Source: Budorcas taxicolor (lineage: Eukaryota; Chordata; Mammalia; Artiodactyla; Bovidae). Taken from it: 64,000 bases of DNA. Positions 33,409 to 44,429 of the stretch are shown here, piece after piece. Positions within the stretch are counted from its first letter, which is position 1. Each line of letters starts with the position of its first letter. A program made the position numbers and the translations under genes. The notes beneath the pieces are model-generated. The model made no database searches, had not been told where the DNA came from, and saw only the letters and a list, made by a program, of their open reading frames with translations. Location of the stretch: contig NC_068925.1 in the NCBI RefSeq assembly GCF_023091745.1, forward strand, positions 71,799,085-71,863,084, given 5' to 3'.

Positions 33409-34116
33409 GAGTAGGTGCCATTAAGGAGCCCTGGTGAGAAACTGGATAGTAACCAGGGCCCTCCAAGCCCAGTATTTGGTTTGGATTATTACGGCTTAAC
33501 CCTCCATCCATTCTATTCTGTTCATTCCAAGATGCAGGCAGGTAGGATTTCTAAGAAAGATTTGAGGGGTAGCATGGAGGTGGTGGATTGGTTCTCCGTG
33601 GAGGAGGTTTTCCAAGAAACTCAGCTAGCTTCCTGAGAGATGTCATACTCTGGAAGGTTCCCAGGGGCTTGGCAGGGGAACTCTGGAATGACTCAAGTGC
33701 TGATCTGAACCAGGAAAGGGTGGGTTATGGCCCCAAACCACACCCTCCTCTCACTTTGTCAAACTGCATCCGTTTTGCTTACCGCTTCACCCCCGTTCCC
33801 TACCAATCAGCAGGAAGCCTTCCTATATGAACCAGGAGCCCTTTCCACCCCAAGTCACCCACACCTCCAACACCCTCATTTGCATATATGGTTGGATTTT
33901 ATTGACATCTGAGGGTGCTCTGTGAACAGCTTCAGCAAGGTCCACTAATGGAATCTAAGGAGTCCGATTGCAGCTTTTTAAAAGACCTGCCAGAGGCCCA
34001 GCTTGGCTGAAGCCCCCTGGAGCCAATTTGTCAGTCAGTCAATACACATGGAGTGCTCAAGCACTTCTAGCAAGGCCTTTTACTAAGCTCTGATTTCTGC
34101 AAGACTGAGACAGATG
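33409..34116. other. unassigned intergenic DNA
   Basis: No gene or repeat recognised. Confidence 0.5.
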
Positions 34117-34403
34117 TTAGGGAGAAGGCAATGGCAACCCACTCCAGTACTCTTGCCTGGAAAATCCCATGGACAGAGAAGCCTGGTAGGCTGCAGTCCA
34201 TGGGGTCACTAGGAGTTGGACATGACTGAGTGACTTCATGTTCACTTTTCACTTTCAAGCGTTGGAGAAGGAAATGGCAACACACTCCAGTATTCTTGCC
34301 TGGAGAATCCCAGGGATGGGGGAGCCTGGTGGGCTGCCATCTATGGGGTTGCACAGAGTCGGACACGACTGAAGTGACTTAGCAGCAGCAGCAGCAGAGA
34401 GAG
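34117..34403 (+). mobile_element. BOV-A2 SINE
   Basis: Two BovA units (ggagaaggcaatggcaaccc and ggagaaggaaatggcaacac) joined by ttcacttttcactttc, ending in an AGC repeat (34381-34396). Confidence 0.9.
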
Positions 34404-34756
34404 AGATTAAAGACCTGACCTCTAGAGATGGCAAAGTCAGGAAGAATATGAAGAGAAACCCCAAAGAACTCCAGACTCAAACATCTACAACCTGACCTGT
34501 TACCCTGTGTGGTCAAGCCCAGCAGAGGCAAGTGCACCACACTGTCTTAACCTGGCTAAGGTTCTAGAAGCCAAGGTTCTAGAGCCAGCTTCTTCCTCTC
34601 TGCCCAAGCAGGTCTTTTGCGGAGCATCTAGTCTCTCCGATCCTGAGTGGAAACAAAACAAGTCTGACACCATCGCCAACCCACTCTAGACATCTCCCCA
34701 GCCCCAGGGAGCAGGCAGGCCTTCCTAGCCTAGAGGAGAATACAAGTGTCTCATCA
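34404..34756. other. unassigned intergenic DNA
   Basis: No gene or repeat recognised. Confidence 0.5.
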
Positions 34757-34910
34757 GGACTTCCCCGGTGGTCCCGTGGCTGAGACTCGGAGCTCCCAAG
34801 GCAGGCAGCGGCCCGGGTTTGATCCCTTGTCAGGACGCTAGACCCCATATGCCGCAACTAAGAGTTTTTGACCCAGTGCAGCCAAATAAATAAAAATAAA
34901 TAAACATTAA
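34757..34910 (+). mobile_element. CHR-type tRNA-Glu SINE, short form
   Basis: Head ggacttccccggtggtccc, box-B-like gggtttgatcccttg, tail caaataaataaaaataaat. First of three stacked SINEs. Confidence 0.9.
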
Positions 34911-34921
34911 AAAAGACTCCT

Positions 34922-35283
34922 GGGGCTTCCCTGGTGACTCAGTGGTTAAAGAATCCTTCTGCCAAGGCAGGAGATACAGGTTCAATCCCCGGGCTGGGAA
35001 GATCCCACATGCATGGAGCAACTCAGGGTGTATGCCACAGCTATTGAGCCTGTGCTTCAGAGCCCAGGAGCTGACACTACCGAGGTCACGTGCCACAACT
35101 ACTGAAGCCTGAGTGCCCAGGGGCCCGTGCTCCATAACAAGAGCAGCCACTGCAGTGAGAAGCTCACGCACTGCACTTAGAGAATAGTCCCCATTTCCCA
35201 CAACTAGAGAAAGCCCGCATGCAGCAACAGAGACCCAGTGCAGCCACAATTAAATAGATAAATAAAACTATATAGAGATATAT
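34922..35283 (+). mobile_element. CHR-type tRNA-Glu SINE, long form
   Basis: Head gggcttccctggtgactcag, box-B-like ggttcaatccccggg and CHR body (gagcaactcagggtg, cacaactactgaagcctg). Flanked by aaagactc at 34912-34919 and 35284-35291. Confidence 0.9.
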
Positions 35284-35293
35284 AAAGACTCTC

Positions 35294-35480
35294 ATTACTT
35301 GTGTCTCGCAGGCTCCTCTGTCCATGGGATTCTCCAGGCAAGAATACTGGAGTGGGTTGCCATGCCCTCCTCCAGGGGACCTTCCCGACCCAGGAATTGC
35401 ACCTAGGTCTTCTGCATTGCAGGCAGATTCTTTACCGACTGAACTACGTGGGAAGCATAATAAATAAAATGATATATAAA
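35294..35480 (-). mobile_element. Bov-tA SINE with internal deletion
   Basis: - strand copy whose tail jumps from a gtgtc-like end straight to caggctcctctgtccatg, skipping about 35 bases of the usual text. Flanked by aaagactctcattac (35284-35298) and the similar aaagactcttattat (35481-35495). Confidence 0.8.
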
Positions 35481-35495
35481 AAAGACTCTTATTAT

Positions 35496-35814
35496 TCAAA
35501 ACTGGGCACCATGTGCCCCACAGCAGACAATGGGAGCACTCAGCAATTGCATTGGCAGATTTATGTGAGAACCAACCCCCTGGAGGAGAGGAGATGGACT
35601 CAGGGGTAGAGCTGGAGGCTGTGGTTTGTGGTGACCCATGACCCACTCTAATTACATGCACCAGGCAAGGAGCACAGAGCACACAGACCCAGGGCACACA
35701 ATTACATAAGATGGCCCTCTGGCCTTGGGACATCCCACATGAAAAGTCAACCGAAAGCCCGAGGCTGTCTGCATTCAGTGCCAAATCACCGATGTGCACA
35801 GTGTGTCAGAGGGA
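35496..35814. other. unassigned intergenic DNA
   Basis: No gene or repeat recognised; the 211-codon - strand frame at 35164-35799 mostly runs through SINE sequence. Confidence 0.5.
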
Positions 35815-37110
35815 AATAATAATGGTAACATTTAGTGAGTACTTCCTATGTGTCAGAGCACTACTCTAAATGGTTTATACATATCTAACTTTTCCAATAA
35901 CCCATATGCCAAAGACTTTGACTGTGTGGATCACAATGAACTGTGAAAAATTCTGAAAGAGATGGGAATACCAGAACACCTGACCTGCCTCTTGAGACAC
36001 TTGTATGCAGGTCAGGAAGCAGCAGTTAGAACTGAATATGGAACAACAGACTGGTTCCAAATAGGAAAAGGAGTACGTCAAGGCTCTATATTGTCACCCT
36101 GTTTATTTAACTTATATACAGAGTACATCATGAGAAACGCTGGACTGGAAGAAGCACAAGCTGGAATCAAGATTGCCAAGAGAAATATCAATAACCTCAG
36201 ATATGCAGATGACACCACCCTTATGGCAGAAAGTGAAGAGGAACTAAAAGCCTCTTGATGAAAGTGAAAGAGGAGAGTGAAAAAGTTGGCTTAAAGCTCA
36301 ACATTCAGAAAACGAAGATCGTGGCATCTGGTCCCATCACTTTGTGGGAAATAGATGGGGAAACAGTGGAAACAGTGTCAGACTTTATTTTTTCGGGCTC
36401 CAAAATCACTGCAGATGGTGACTGCTGCCATGAAATTAAAAGACGCTTACTCCTTGGAAGAAAAGTTATGACCAACCTAGATAGCATATTCAAAAGCAGA
36501 GACATTATTTGCCAACAAAGGTCCATCTAGTCAAGGCTATGGTTTTTCCAGTAGTAATGTTTGGATGTGAGAGTTGGACTATAAAGAAAGCTGAGCGCTG
36601 AAGAATTGATGCTTTTGAACTGTGGTGTTGGAGAAGACTCTTGAGAGTCCCTTGGACTGCAAGAAGATCCAACCAGTCCATCCTAAAGGAGATCAGTTCT
36701 GGGTGTTCATTGGAAGGACTGATGTTGAAGCAGAAACTCCAATACTTTGGCCACCTGATGTGAAGAACTGACTTATTTGAAAAGACCCTGATGCTGGGAA
36801 AGATTGAGGGCAGGAGAAGAAGGGAACAACAAAGAATGAGATGGTTGGATGGCATCACCGACTCAATGGACATGAGTTTGGGTAAACTCCGAGAGTTGGC
36901 GATGGACAGGGAGGCCTGGTGTGCTGCAGTCCATGGGGTCGCAAAGAGTCGGACACGACTGAGCAACTGAACTGAACTGAATAACCCATAAGGTGGGTAC
37001 TAGTATTATTCCCATTTTATTGATGTGAAAAGTGAGGCTCAAGGAAATGAAAGCACTCTTGGTGTCACCTCATTTTTATCGGTCGACCCAGGATTTGAAC
37101 ACAAAATTCC
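35815..37110 (-). mobile_element. MIR SINE split by a BovB insertion
   Basis: Left arm 35815-35906 (tttagtgagtacttcctatg, ctctaaatggtttatac) and right arm 36991-37110 (aggtgggtactagtattatt, cccattttattgatgtg, atttgaacac) are consecutive in the reverse MIR consensus. The BovB lies between, at the target duplication. Confidence 0.85.
35907..36979 (+). mobile_element. BovB LINE, 5'-truncated, inactive
   Basis: Target duplication aataacccata at 35896-35906 and 36980-36990. The reverse transcriptase is read at 35962-36258 with YADD intact (NNLRYADDTTLMAES), then in a second frame at 36255-36530 after a one-base shift in a run of A and G near 36245, with a further break near 36510. Confidence 0.95.
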
Positions 37111-37335
37111 ACCTCCCCAAGAAGTGTTGTGTTTTTCACCTCTTTGGGATTGAAAGGTGACAGAAGGCACAAGACTCTGCCTCCTACTCTTGTTACTTAT
37201 TCTGGGGAAGTCAGGGACATTTGATGGCTGCGTTTTAAAGTAAGCACCCGAATCTCAGCGACGAGATCATTTTTGGATGCCTCGTTTTGCAATATTTAAA
37301 ATCCTCAACTTGCGAGCATCCTTTTCAGTTATATA
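37111..37335. other. unassigned intergenic DNA
   Basis: No gene or repeat recognised. Confidence 0.4.
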
Positions 37336-37456
37336 TTCAGTATCTTGTAATAGCCCATCATAGAAAATAATCTGAAAAAATATATGTGCATCACTCTGCT
37401 GTACACTTGAGACTCCCACGATATTGTAAATCAACTGTACTTCAGGTGCTAGAAAA
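37336..37456 (+). mobile_element. ruminant L1 3' end
   Basis: tatcttgtaatagcccatca, atcactctgctgtacac and attgtaaatcaactgtactt are the standard last bases of ruminant L1. It ends directly at the CpG-rich block. Confidence 0.8.
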
Positions 37457-38000
37457 GATAAAAAGGCTGTGCTGTGAGCAGCGGGCTGGGACTGGCTGGC
37501 CGGGCAGGGGAGGAGCCGAGGGGAAAGGAGGAAGGGACGGCGGGGAGCGAGAAGCCGCGATGCTGGCCGCTGCGGAGTCCCGGGCTAGCCGCCGGGCGCT
37601 GCGCTCCGGGAGGAGGCCTCCGTGCCGCAGCCCGGATGGAGGAGGGAGGGGAGAGGGGTTCCAGTGGCACGGGCCTGGGAGAGCGTCCTCGACAACCCTT
37701 CTGCTCGCTCGGGGTCGAGTCCTTCTCGAGAGGCAGCTCTGTCGCGGGGGGCCCCGTCCTGCCAGGGTCCCAGGTCTTCGGAGCTGGCGTCGGGCAGCGC
37801 CCCGAGTCTCCTGAACCACAGCGCCATCGTGTGGTCACTCGCAGGTCCCTCTGGGGCTCCTCCGGCCCCAGGTGTCCCGCGCTCTCCCCACCTGTGCGGG
37901 AGGCTTCCAGTTGGCCATCTTCTGAGGCAGGGAACCGAGAGGGGAAGTGGGCCTGCGTGCAGAGGCCGGGACAAGCCCGTCTGGCTCTGAGAACCGGCTT
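37457..38000. promoter_or_regulatory. CpG island, candidate promoter of an unannotated transcript
   Basis: In 37501-37800 I count about 32 CpG dinucleotides, far above the rest of the intergenic DNA. There are GC-box-like words (ccgggcaggggagg) and no TATA box. Open frames exist in several frames on both strands (for example 37474-38019 +, 37449-38015 -), which is expected of stop-poor GC-rich DNA and is not evidence of a protein. I recognise no gene or repeat in it. A GTAG-like splice signal could lie at cactcgcag near 37842 but this is speculation. Confidence 0.6.
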
Positions 38001-38424
38001 CTTAGAGGATAGCATATAGGAAAGGATGCTCCTTAAAGCCCAAGCAGGCCAGAACGCTGCCCCCTGGCTTGTGAGCTTTTATCTTCCACCTTCTTTGGGC
38101 CTCAGTATCCTCATCTGTTAAAGGGGCATAATAATATCGGGTGAAAGATAGATCACAAAGCCTCTAGGATAGTTTCTTCAACCTGTAGGAGCTCAGTGTG
38201 TTACTGATAGTGCCGTCATCCTCAGTCACGCCCACAGGTCTCAGCGCTGCTGAGATTCATACTTGGCAGATGGTATTCGGGTGCATTGCTAACTGCTTGG
38301 GATGGCTTCTTAGTGCCAACTTAATAGTGGGATAGCACTTTTCATACTTGCCTCTTTTCATAAAAGATAACAGTGCAAATGTTCTTGCAAACCATATAAA
38401 ATTAGCTAGGTAGACTTTTCACTG
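38001..38424. other. intergenic DNA with MIR fragment
   Basis: About 38080-38210 carries the MIR core (gggcctcagtatcctcatct, gttaaaggggcataataat). No gene recognised. Confidence 0.6.
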
Positions 38425-38640
38425 GGCTTCCCTGGTGGCTCAGTGGTAAAGAATCTGCCTGCCAATGCAGGAGACACAGGAGAAGAGGGTTCAATCCCTG
38501 GGTTGGGAAGATCCCCTGGAGAAGGAAATGACCACCCACTCAGGTATCCTTGCCTGGGAAATCCTCTGGATAGAGGAGCCTGGTGGGCTGCAGCATATGG
38601 AGTCCCGAAAGAGTCAGACACAACTTGGCAACTAAACAAT
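38425..38640 (+). mobile_element. Bov-tA SINE
   Basis: Head gggcttccctggtggctcag, box-B-like gttcaatccctggg, BovA body and tail acacaacttggcaactaaac. Confidence 0.9.
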
Positions 38641-38799
38641 AACCAATCTATTCAGCAACCGGGGTGGGGGGGGATGTGTGCTCCATCTTTACCAGTTACT
38701 TTTGCCTCCCGCATCTGCCTTCAGGCAAATACATTCCACTCCTGGGAGGCATTGCTGGAGTGAGGGGAAGGCAATCGTGCAGGGGGTCCCACAGACCCA

Positions 38800-38945
38800 G
38801 AGTTCACTTGCCAGGTGAGCACCTGGGGCAAGTCACCAACTTCTCCAAACCCCTGTTTCTCATCTGTAAGTTGGGGATCTTAATTCCCACTTCCTTTGTG
38901 GGATTGAATGAGGTATCTTGTAAACACTTAGCACAGTGGATTTAG
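38800..38945 (+). mobile_element. MIR SINE
   Basis: ctggggcaagtcaccaactt, ctgtttctcatctgtaagtt, gggattgaatgaggtatctt and acttagcacagtgg follow the MIR consensus in order. Confidence 0.85.
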
Positions 38946-39274
38946 CATGTATTAACATCACCAGATAATTTATTAAAAGACTAGTCAATGAGCCCCGCCC
39001 GGAGTTTCTGAATCAGTGTGTCTGGGGTGAGGCTCAAGAATTTGCATTTCTAATTTGCATTTCACGAAATGGTGCCACAATCTGTCCAGGGACCAAACTT
39101 TGAGAAGGACTCATCTAGCATATTCTGGACCTGCAATTAACGTTCACCGTGACTTCCCAACCACCCAAAGTACAAATCAAACGGGAGAATGAGGAGATGT
39201 GGGGGAATATGAACCCAAACCTAATCAAGCAAAAGCTGCAAACCCAACGTCTAGCTAGTAATAAGAATGGTTCC
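38946..39274. other. unassigned intergenic DNA
   Basis: No gene recognised; gagtttctgaatcagtgtgtc and following resembles a common old DNA-transposon end but is not assigned. Confidence 0.4.
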
Positions 39275-39480
39275 GGCTTCCCTGGTGGCTCAGATGGTAA
39301 AGAATCTTCCTGCAATGCAAGAGACCTGGGTTTGATCACTGGATCGGGAAGATCTCCTAGAAAAGAGAATGGCTACTGATGCCAGTCTTCTTGCCTGGAG
39401 AATTCCATGGATAGAGGAGCCTGGTGGGTAACAGTCCGTGAGGTCACAAGAAGTCAGACAAGACTGACTGACTAACGCAT
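39275..39480 (+). mobile_element. Bov-tA SINE
   Basis: Head ggcttccctggtggctcaga through to the tail gactgactgactaacgc. Confidence 0.9.
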
Positions 39481-41110
39481 TTTTTCAAGAACAGTTTCAT
39501 TTAACAAGTATTAATTGAATATCTTCTCTCCGTTTCTTCCATGTGCTCTGTTGGGCTTTGTTTTGCTCACACGCGTGATCTCATCTGATGCTCATCTTAG
39601 GCTTTTGAAGTGTGTGATGATCAGGAGGCAGGGGTCCTCAGAGACGTCTGGTGACTGCTAAGGGCGCAGAGCTCTGGAAGGCAGAGCCCAGGTGGTTGGA
39701 CTCAGCTGACTGTGACAGGGGCCTTTTAAGCGCACTCTCGGGTGGTCCCTTGGGAACCTGCCTTATGCCTTGCCCTCGGATGGCTTCTGTCCTGTCTGAA
39801 TTCCCATCACGAGCGCACTCTCTTAATCAATCGTCCTGCTCTGGGGTCAAGTGCTGAATCATCTCACCCTTGCTGGGTTCTTTGCCTCTGACTCTCTTCT
39901 CACGCCCAGGATACTCATTCCTTCCAGAGTGTGGCTTGTGTCCTGACCCCCGGCTCTTTACTCCGGGCCCAAGACTCTCAGCAAAGGAGGAAGTCCTCAG
40001 GGTTTGGGATAGAACCAGGAGGACCACCCTTGGCTGTCACACCCCATACAGGCCCTTCAGGTCTCAGAAAGAGTCCTCCCTTCCCCATCCGGGGCCCCTA
40101 GATGCTGCAGGGACCCAACCACGGGACCCTCAATGGTGACCCCTCCCCCACTCAGCGTGGGTCAGGGAAGGGGTACTAATGGCCCGGACTCTGGGATGCC
40201 AGAGTTCTCTCCTCCAGGCCCCAGATGCTTTTGAGTCTTTTTGGTTGCTGGAAGGAACAGGCCTTGAAAGCGAAAAGATGTGATCTAAACCCAGCCCTGG
40301 GCCTCTGCTACCAAAATAGCTGTGCGGCTTTAAAGAAGTCACAGCTTCTCCGCCTGCTTTGGTTTCCTCATCTGCAAAGGGCTGAGGAGGACCCGCCTCA
40401 TAGAACCACTGTGTGGCCTGAAAGATATCTGTGTGTTCAAGCTGCTGGCACCTAATGAGCACTAATAACCCCTTTGGTGAGCCTGTTCCTGGGGATACAC
40501 AGGCCGTGAGACAAAGGCCCCGCCTGCCAGGAGCTTCTACCCTGTGGCTTTGCCCAAACAGGACAATGGCAGGAGGCCTGAGACTGGGTCTGGCCGGAGG
40601 TGCTAGGTTCAGGAGGCGAGGCTGTTGGTCCAAGGGATGGGCACCCCGTGTGTGAACCCTGCAGCTGAGTGACTAAAACCTGCTCCCTGCCAGCTGGGCC
40701 TGAGTCAGAGCTAATGGCCTGCTAATGGTTTTCAGAGCACTGCCTTAGAGGTGTGGAGAGCTGTGTGACTCACTGCCCTGCCAGCCAGAGAGACTGGAGG
40801 CTCTTCCATCCAGCGCTCTCTGCTCCGCTCCATGCTCCTTCCTTCATTTATTCATTCATTTGCAATGAATTAATTTGCATGTTTCAATGAATTTGCATAA
40901 ATCCATTCTGCAAACACTTTTCAGGAACCCAGGATGTGCTGGGCCCTGGGAACACAGGCCCAGGTGAGGGAGACAGATTTGAAGGGGGAGAGACTGAAGG
41001 TGGGCAACCCCCCACCATCTGCCCCACTCAGGTTCTGAGTGAGGGTAGGGGTTGATGAGTTGGAGCTTTCCTCCAGGCTCTCAAAGATCACTTCCTTTCT
41101 GGGGGGGGCG
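39481..41110. other. intergenic DNA with one MIR
   Basis: About 40255-40460 matches MIR (cggctttaaagaagtcacag, ggtttcctcatctgcaaagg). The rest (39481-40250, 40461-41100) shows no gene. A G-run (GGGGGGGGCGGGGGG) sits at 41102-41115. Confidence 0.5.
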
Positions 41111-41118
41111 GGGGGTCT

Positions 41119-41678
41119 CAGTTCAGTTCAGTTGCTCAGTCGTGTGCGACTCTTTGTGACCCCATGGACTGCAGCACACCAGGCTTCCCTGTGCATCACA
41201 AGCTACCAGAGTTGGCTCAAACCCATGTCCATTGAGTTGGTGATGCCATCCAACCTTCTCATCCTCTGTCGTCCCCTTCTTCTCCTGCTCTCAATCTTTC
41301 TCAGCATCAGGGTCTTGCCTAATGAGTCAGTTCTTCACATCAGGTGGCCAAAGTATGGGAGCTTCAGCTTCAACATCAGTCCTGCCAATGAACACCCAGG
41401 GCTGATCTGCTTTAGGATGGACTGGTTGGATCTCCTTGTAGTCCAAGGGACTCTCAAGAGTCTTCTCCAACACCACAGTTCAAAAGCATCAGTTCTTCGG
41501 TGCTCAGCTTTCTTCATGGTCCAACTTTCACATCCATACATGACCACTGGAAAAACCATACCTTTGACTAGGTGGACTTTTGTTGGCAAAGTAACGACTT
41601 TGCTTTTTATTATGCTTGCTGTCTAGGTTGGCTGAAGTCACCATCTGCAGTGATTTTGGAGCCCAAGAAAATAAAGTC
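41119..41678 (-). mobile_element. BovB LINE, 5'-truncated with internal deletion
   Basis: 3' end at the left (cagttcagttcagttgctc). The text jumps from gtctaggttggct to gaagtcaccatctgcagtg near 41630, losing about 70 bases present in the other copies. Possible target duplication gtctcag at 41115-41121 and 41676-41682. An 84-codon RT fragment is readable at 41335-41589. Confidence 0.9.
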
Positions 41679-41682
41679 TCAG

Positions 41683-42486
41683 GGGGCATCTCAGGAAAGG
41701 CCTAATGAAGGGTAAGTCTGAGGACTGGACTTGACTCCTGCTGGAAAGTGGGATGAGGAAGGAGGAGGCATGGAAAGTAGTTCTGGGAGACCAAGAGAAG
41801 GGTACCACTGACAGCTGTGGCCAGAGAATTGTCTTGGATGGGGCAGAGATCAATTGGCTTCAGCTTAAGTGTTTTCTTGAGTTTCTTTTCTTTGAGAAGA
41901 TGAAAAGAGAGTCGAGAAGCCCAGTGTGGGGATACTGGGTGATAAACGCAAGGATGTAGGAATGGCAAGTGCTTTCTTGGCCCCAGCTGCCTTGAGCCTT
42001 TCTTCCCTGTTTCTCTGTTTCCAGCAAAGAACAGTGACCCCCAAAGTGGCTCCCCTGACCTGTCCCCTCCTCTGCACCTGACGTCCCAATTTTGCTTCAA
42101 AGTTCTGCCTGTGACTCAACCAGAAAAGAAGTCTTGATTAGAAAATAAAAAGAAGCTGGGAATTTGAGTCAGAGAATGGAAGGTAACGCGGTTCAACCCT
42201 GCACTGTAGCTAGTAAGCTTTTTTTTTTCTAAGACAGTAAGTTCTAGGTGGTTTATTACACAACAAATACACAACTGATCAGAAAGTAGGTAAAACAGGA
42301 ATGAATCACTCAAACACAAAACAAGGAGCTATATGATTTTGAGAATTTTATTTTCTGAGAGTAAAAACTACAAAACTGAACAAAGGGGAAAAAAAATCCT
42401 GAGAATCTGATTTAGTATTCAATCCTTTTAAAGTCATTAATTTTAAATAAAATTGCTTTAAGTTTGTGCTCACAAAACTAATTATC
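41683..42486. other. unassigned intergenic DNA
   Basis: No gene or repeat recognised. Overlapping short frames on both strands have no known domain. Confidence 0.5.
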
Positions 42487-42537
42487 AGGTTGGCCAGAAA
42501 CTTCATTTGGGTTTTCCTGTAAGATGTTACAGAAAAG
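42487..42537. mobile_element. mariner end fragment (BTMAR-like)
   Basis: caggttggccagaaacttca followed by ttgggttttcctgtaagatg matches the terminal repeat of ruminant mariner elements. The other end is not found nearby. Confidence 0.6.
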
Positions 42538-42774
42538 ATGCTCCCACCACTGTCCTGCCCTGAACACTCAGTCTCCTTGGGGTGCTGGGCACCTGCTGAG
42601 GGGTAACACTCAGGTGGCCTGGCTTCTCCTTCTGGTTCTGCCTGTATATCTGCTCCAGGTTCTTCTATCACAAAGCAGCTCAAAGCAACTCAAAGCTAGT
42701 TGATTGCCCAGGTTTTCTTCTAACTTCAACAACATGTGATTAATAATTTCGAAAACAATGAAATTCGGTGAATC
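42538..42774. other. unassigned DNA
   Basis: Part of a 111-codon - strand frame (42348-42683) that crosses the mariner fragment. An antisense AATAAA-like word lies near 42350. I recognise no protein in it. Confidence 0.3.
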
Positions 42775-43250
42775 AGTATATCAGGATGCTTTGGTTGCAA
42801 ATAAAAAAACTTTTGGACTAAAGAACTAAATGATGGGACTCATTCATCAAGACAAACCAGCAGATCAGATGAGGTGGTTCTGGGACTGGGGTGATGTCTC
42901 TGAGAGATCATCGAGGACTCAAGCTCTTCCACTTTCTGTCCCTGTCTTCTTCATGGCTGCCACTGTCTTCCCTCATGGTGGTAAGATGGCTGCAGTGGAT
43001 TCAATGTAGCAGCTTCTCAAGCAGGAAGAAAAGGGGTAAGGATGCAGTCAGTGAGGAAAATCTTTCTCAGAAGCTACTGGCAACTTCTTCTTGGTTCCCT
43101 GGTCAGACCTAGGTCCCTCGTCTAATCTTAAACCAATCACCAGACAAAGGAATGGGACTGACCAATCATGATTTGTCCACTTGAGCCTGGTGGATAAACA
43201 AATGAAAATTTGGGATTCTGTTAGCAAGAAAGGATTGGAGCAGCTCTTTG
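42775..43250. repeat. old interspersed repeat, family uncertain
   Basis: The order ttcatggctgccactgtctt, ctcatggtggtaagatggct and aaaccaatcaccagac resembles a common old mammalian repeat. I cannot name it with confidence. Confidence 0.4.
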
Positions 43251-43732
43251 GTGGGCTACCGATGCTTGTAGCCTGTCACAACTGGGGGAAGGCTTTCAGC
43301 AGCAAGAAACAATTGTCTAGTTGTCGTAATCAAAAGGGGAATTTATTGGGAGCAAAGTGTAGGGTGGGGCCTTGAGGAAATAGGCTGAAAATAGCAGAAG
43401 ACTTTTGAAATAAGTGCTTCTCGGCCAGAATGGCCTAGTTTGGACCCCTCATCACTGGGAAAGGATTCTAGCACCTCTGCACTTTGCATCACTTGTTCAA
43501 AACTGAAGTCTTAGCCAAAGGAGCATATTGAATCAGGCTGGGATTCAACCGGGACAGCTGGGTACAGAGAAGGACCACCTGGCCTGTTTAGTCTCCAAAG
43601 CAGCCATTTACCAAGACCTTGTACAATGGGAGATGCTCATCCAATAGGAAAGAGGAGTTGCAGGTTGCACAGTCAACACAAAACCAGAGAGCCCAGCTAA
43701 GATACAGGGATTAAAAAGCCTCTCTGAAAGCT
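43251..43732. other. unassigned intergenic DNA
   Basis: No gene or repeat recognised. Confidence 0.5.
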
Positions 43733-43869
43733 GGGCTTCCCTGGTGATTTGGACCGTAAAGAATCTGCCTGCAATGAGGGAGACCTGGGTTTGATCCCTG
43801 CATTGGGAGGATCCCCTGGAGAAGGGGATGGCTCTATTCTTGCCTGGAGAATTCCATGGACAGAGGAGA
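43733..43869 (+). mobile_element. Bov-tA SINE, 5' two thirds only
   Basis: Head gggcttccctggtgatttgg, box-B-like gtttgatccctgc and body tattcttgcctggagaattc up to ggacagaggag, where it stops and BovB sequence begins at once. Confidence 0.85.
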
Positions 43870-44412
43870 CATGAAATTATAAGATGCTTGCTCCTTAGAA
43901 GGAAAACTATGGTCAACCTAGACAGCGTATTGAAAAGCAAAGACATCACTTTGCTGACAAAGGTCCATATAGTCAAAGCTATGGTTTTTCCAGTAGTCAT
44001 GTACGATTGTGAGAGCAGAACCATAGGAAGGTTGACAGCCAAAGAATTGATGCTTTCGAATTGTGGTGCAGAGAAGATTCTTGAGAGTTCCTTGGACTGC
44101 AAGAAGGTCAAAGCAGTCAATCCTAAAGGAAATCAACCCTGAATATTCAGTGGAAGGACTGATGTTGAAGCTGAAGCTCCAATACTTCAGCCACCTGATG
44201 CAAAGAGCCAACTCATTGGAAAAGACTCTGATTCTGGGAAAGATCAGAGGCAAAAGGAGACGAGGCTGGCAGAGGATGAGCTGGTTATATAGCATCATTA
44301 ACTTGATGGGCATGAACTTGAGCAAACTGTGGGAAATAGTGAAGGACAGGGAATCCTGGCATGCTGCAGTCCATGGGATCACAAAGAGTCTGACTCGACT
44401 TAGTGACTGAAC
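43870..44412 (+). mobile_element. BovB LINE, 5'-truncated, fused to a SINE head
   Basis: Begins catgaaattataagatgctt, which lies inside the RT region, and runs to the BovB tail. The RT fragments at 43828-44142 and 44063-44410 carry frameshifts. Confidence 0.9.
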
Positions 44413-44429
44413 AAGAAAATATAAAGAAA

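Noticed and set aside
35164..35799. 211-codon - strand frame
   Set aside because: Spans two SINEs; the sequence is translated SINE.
37449..38019. Protein-coding frames of 120-190 codons on both strands
   Set aside because: They overlap in several frames in GC-rich DNA, where stop codons are rare; composition explains them.
41102..41115. G-quadruplex next to a BovB
   Set aside because: Only one mixed G-run; four separate G-tracts within a short distance were not confirmed.
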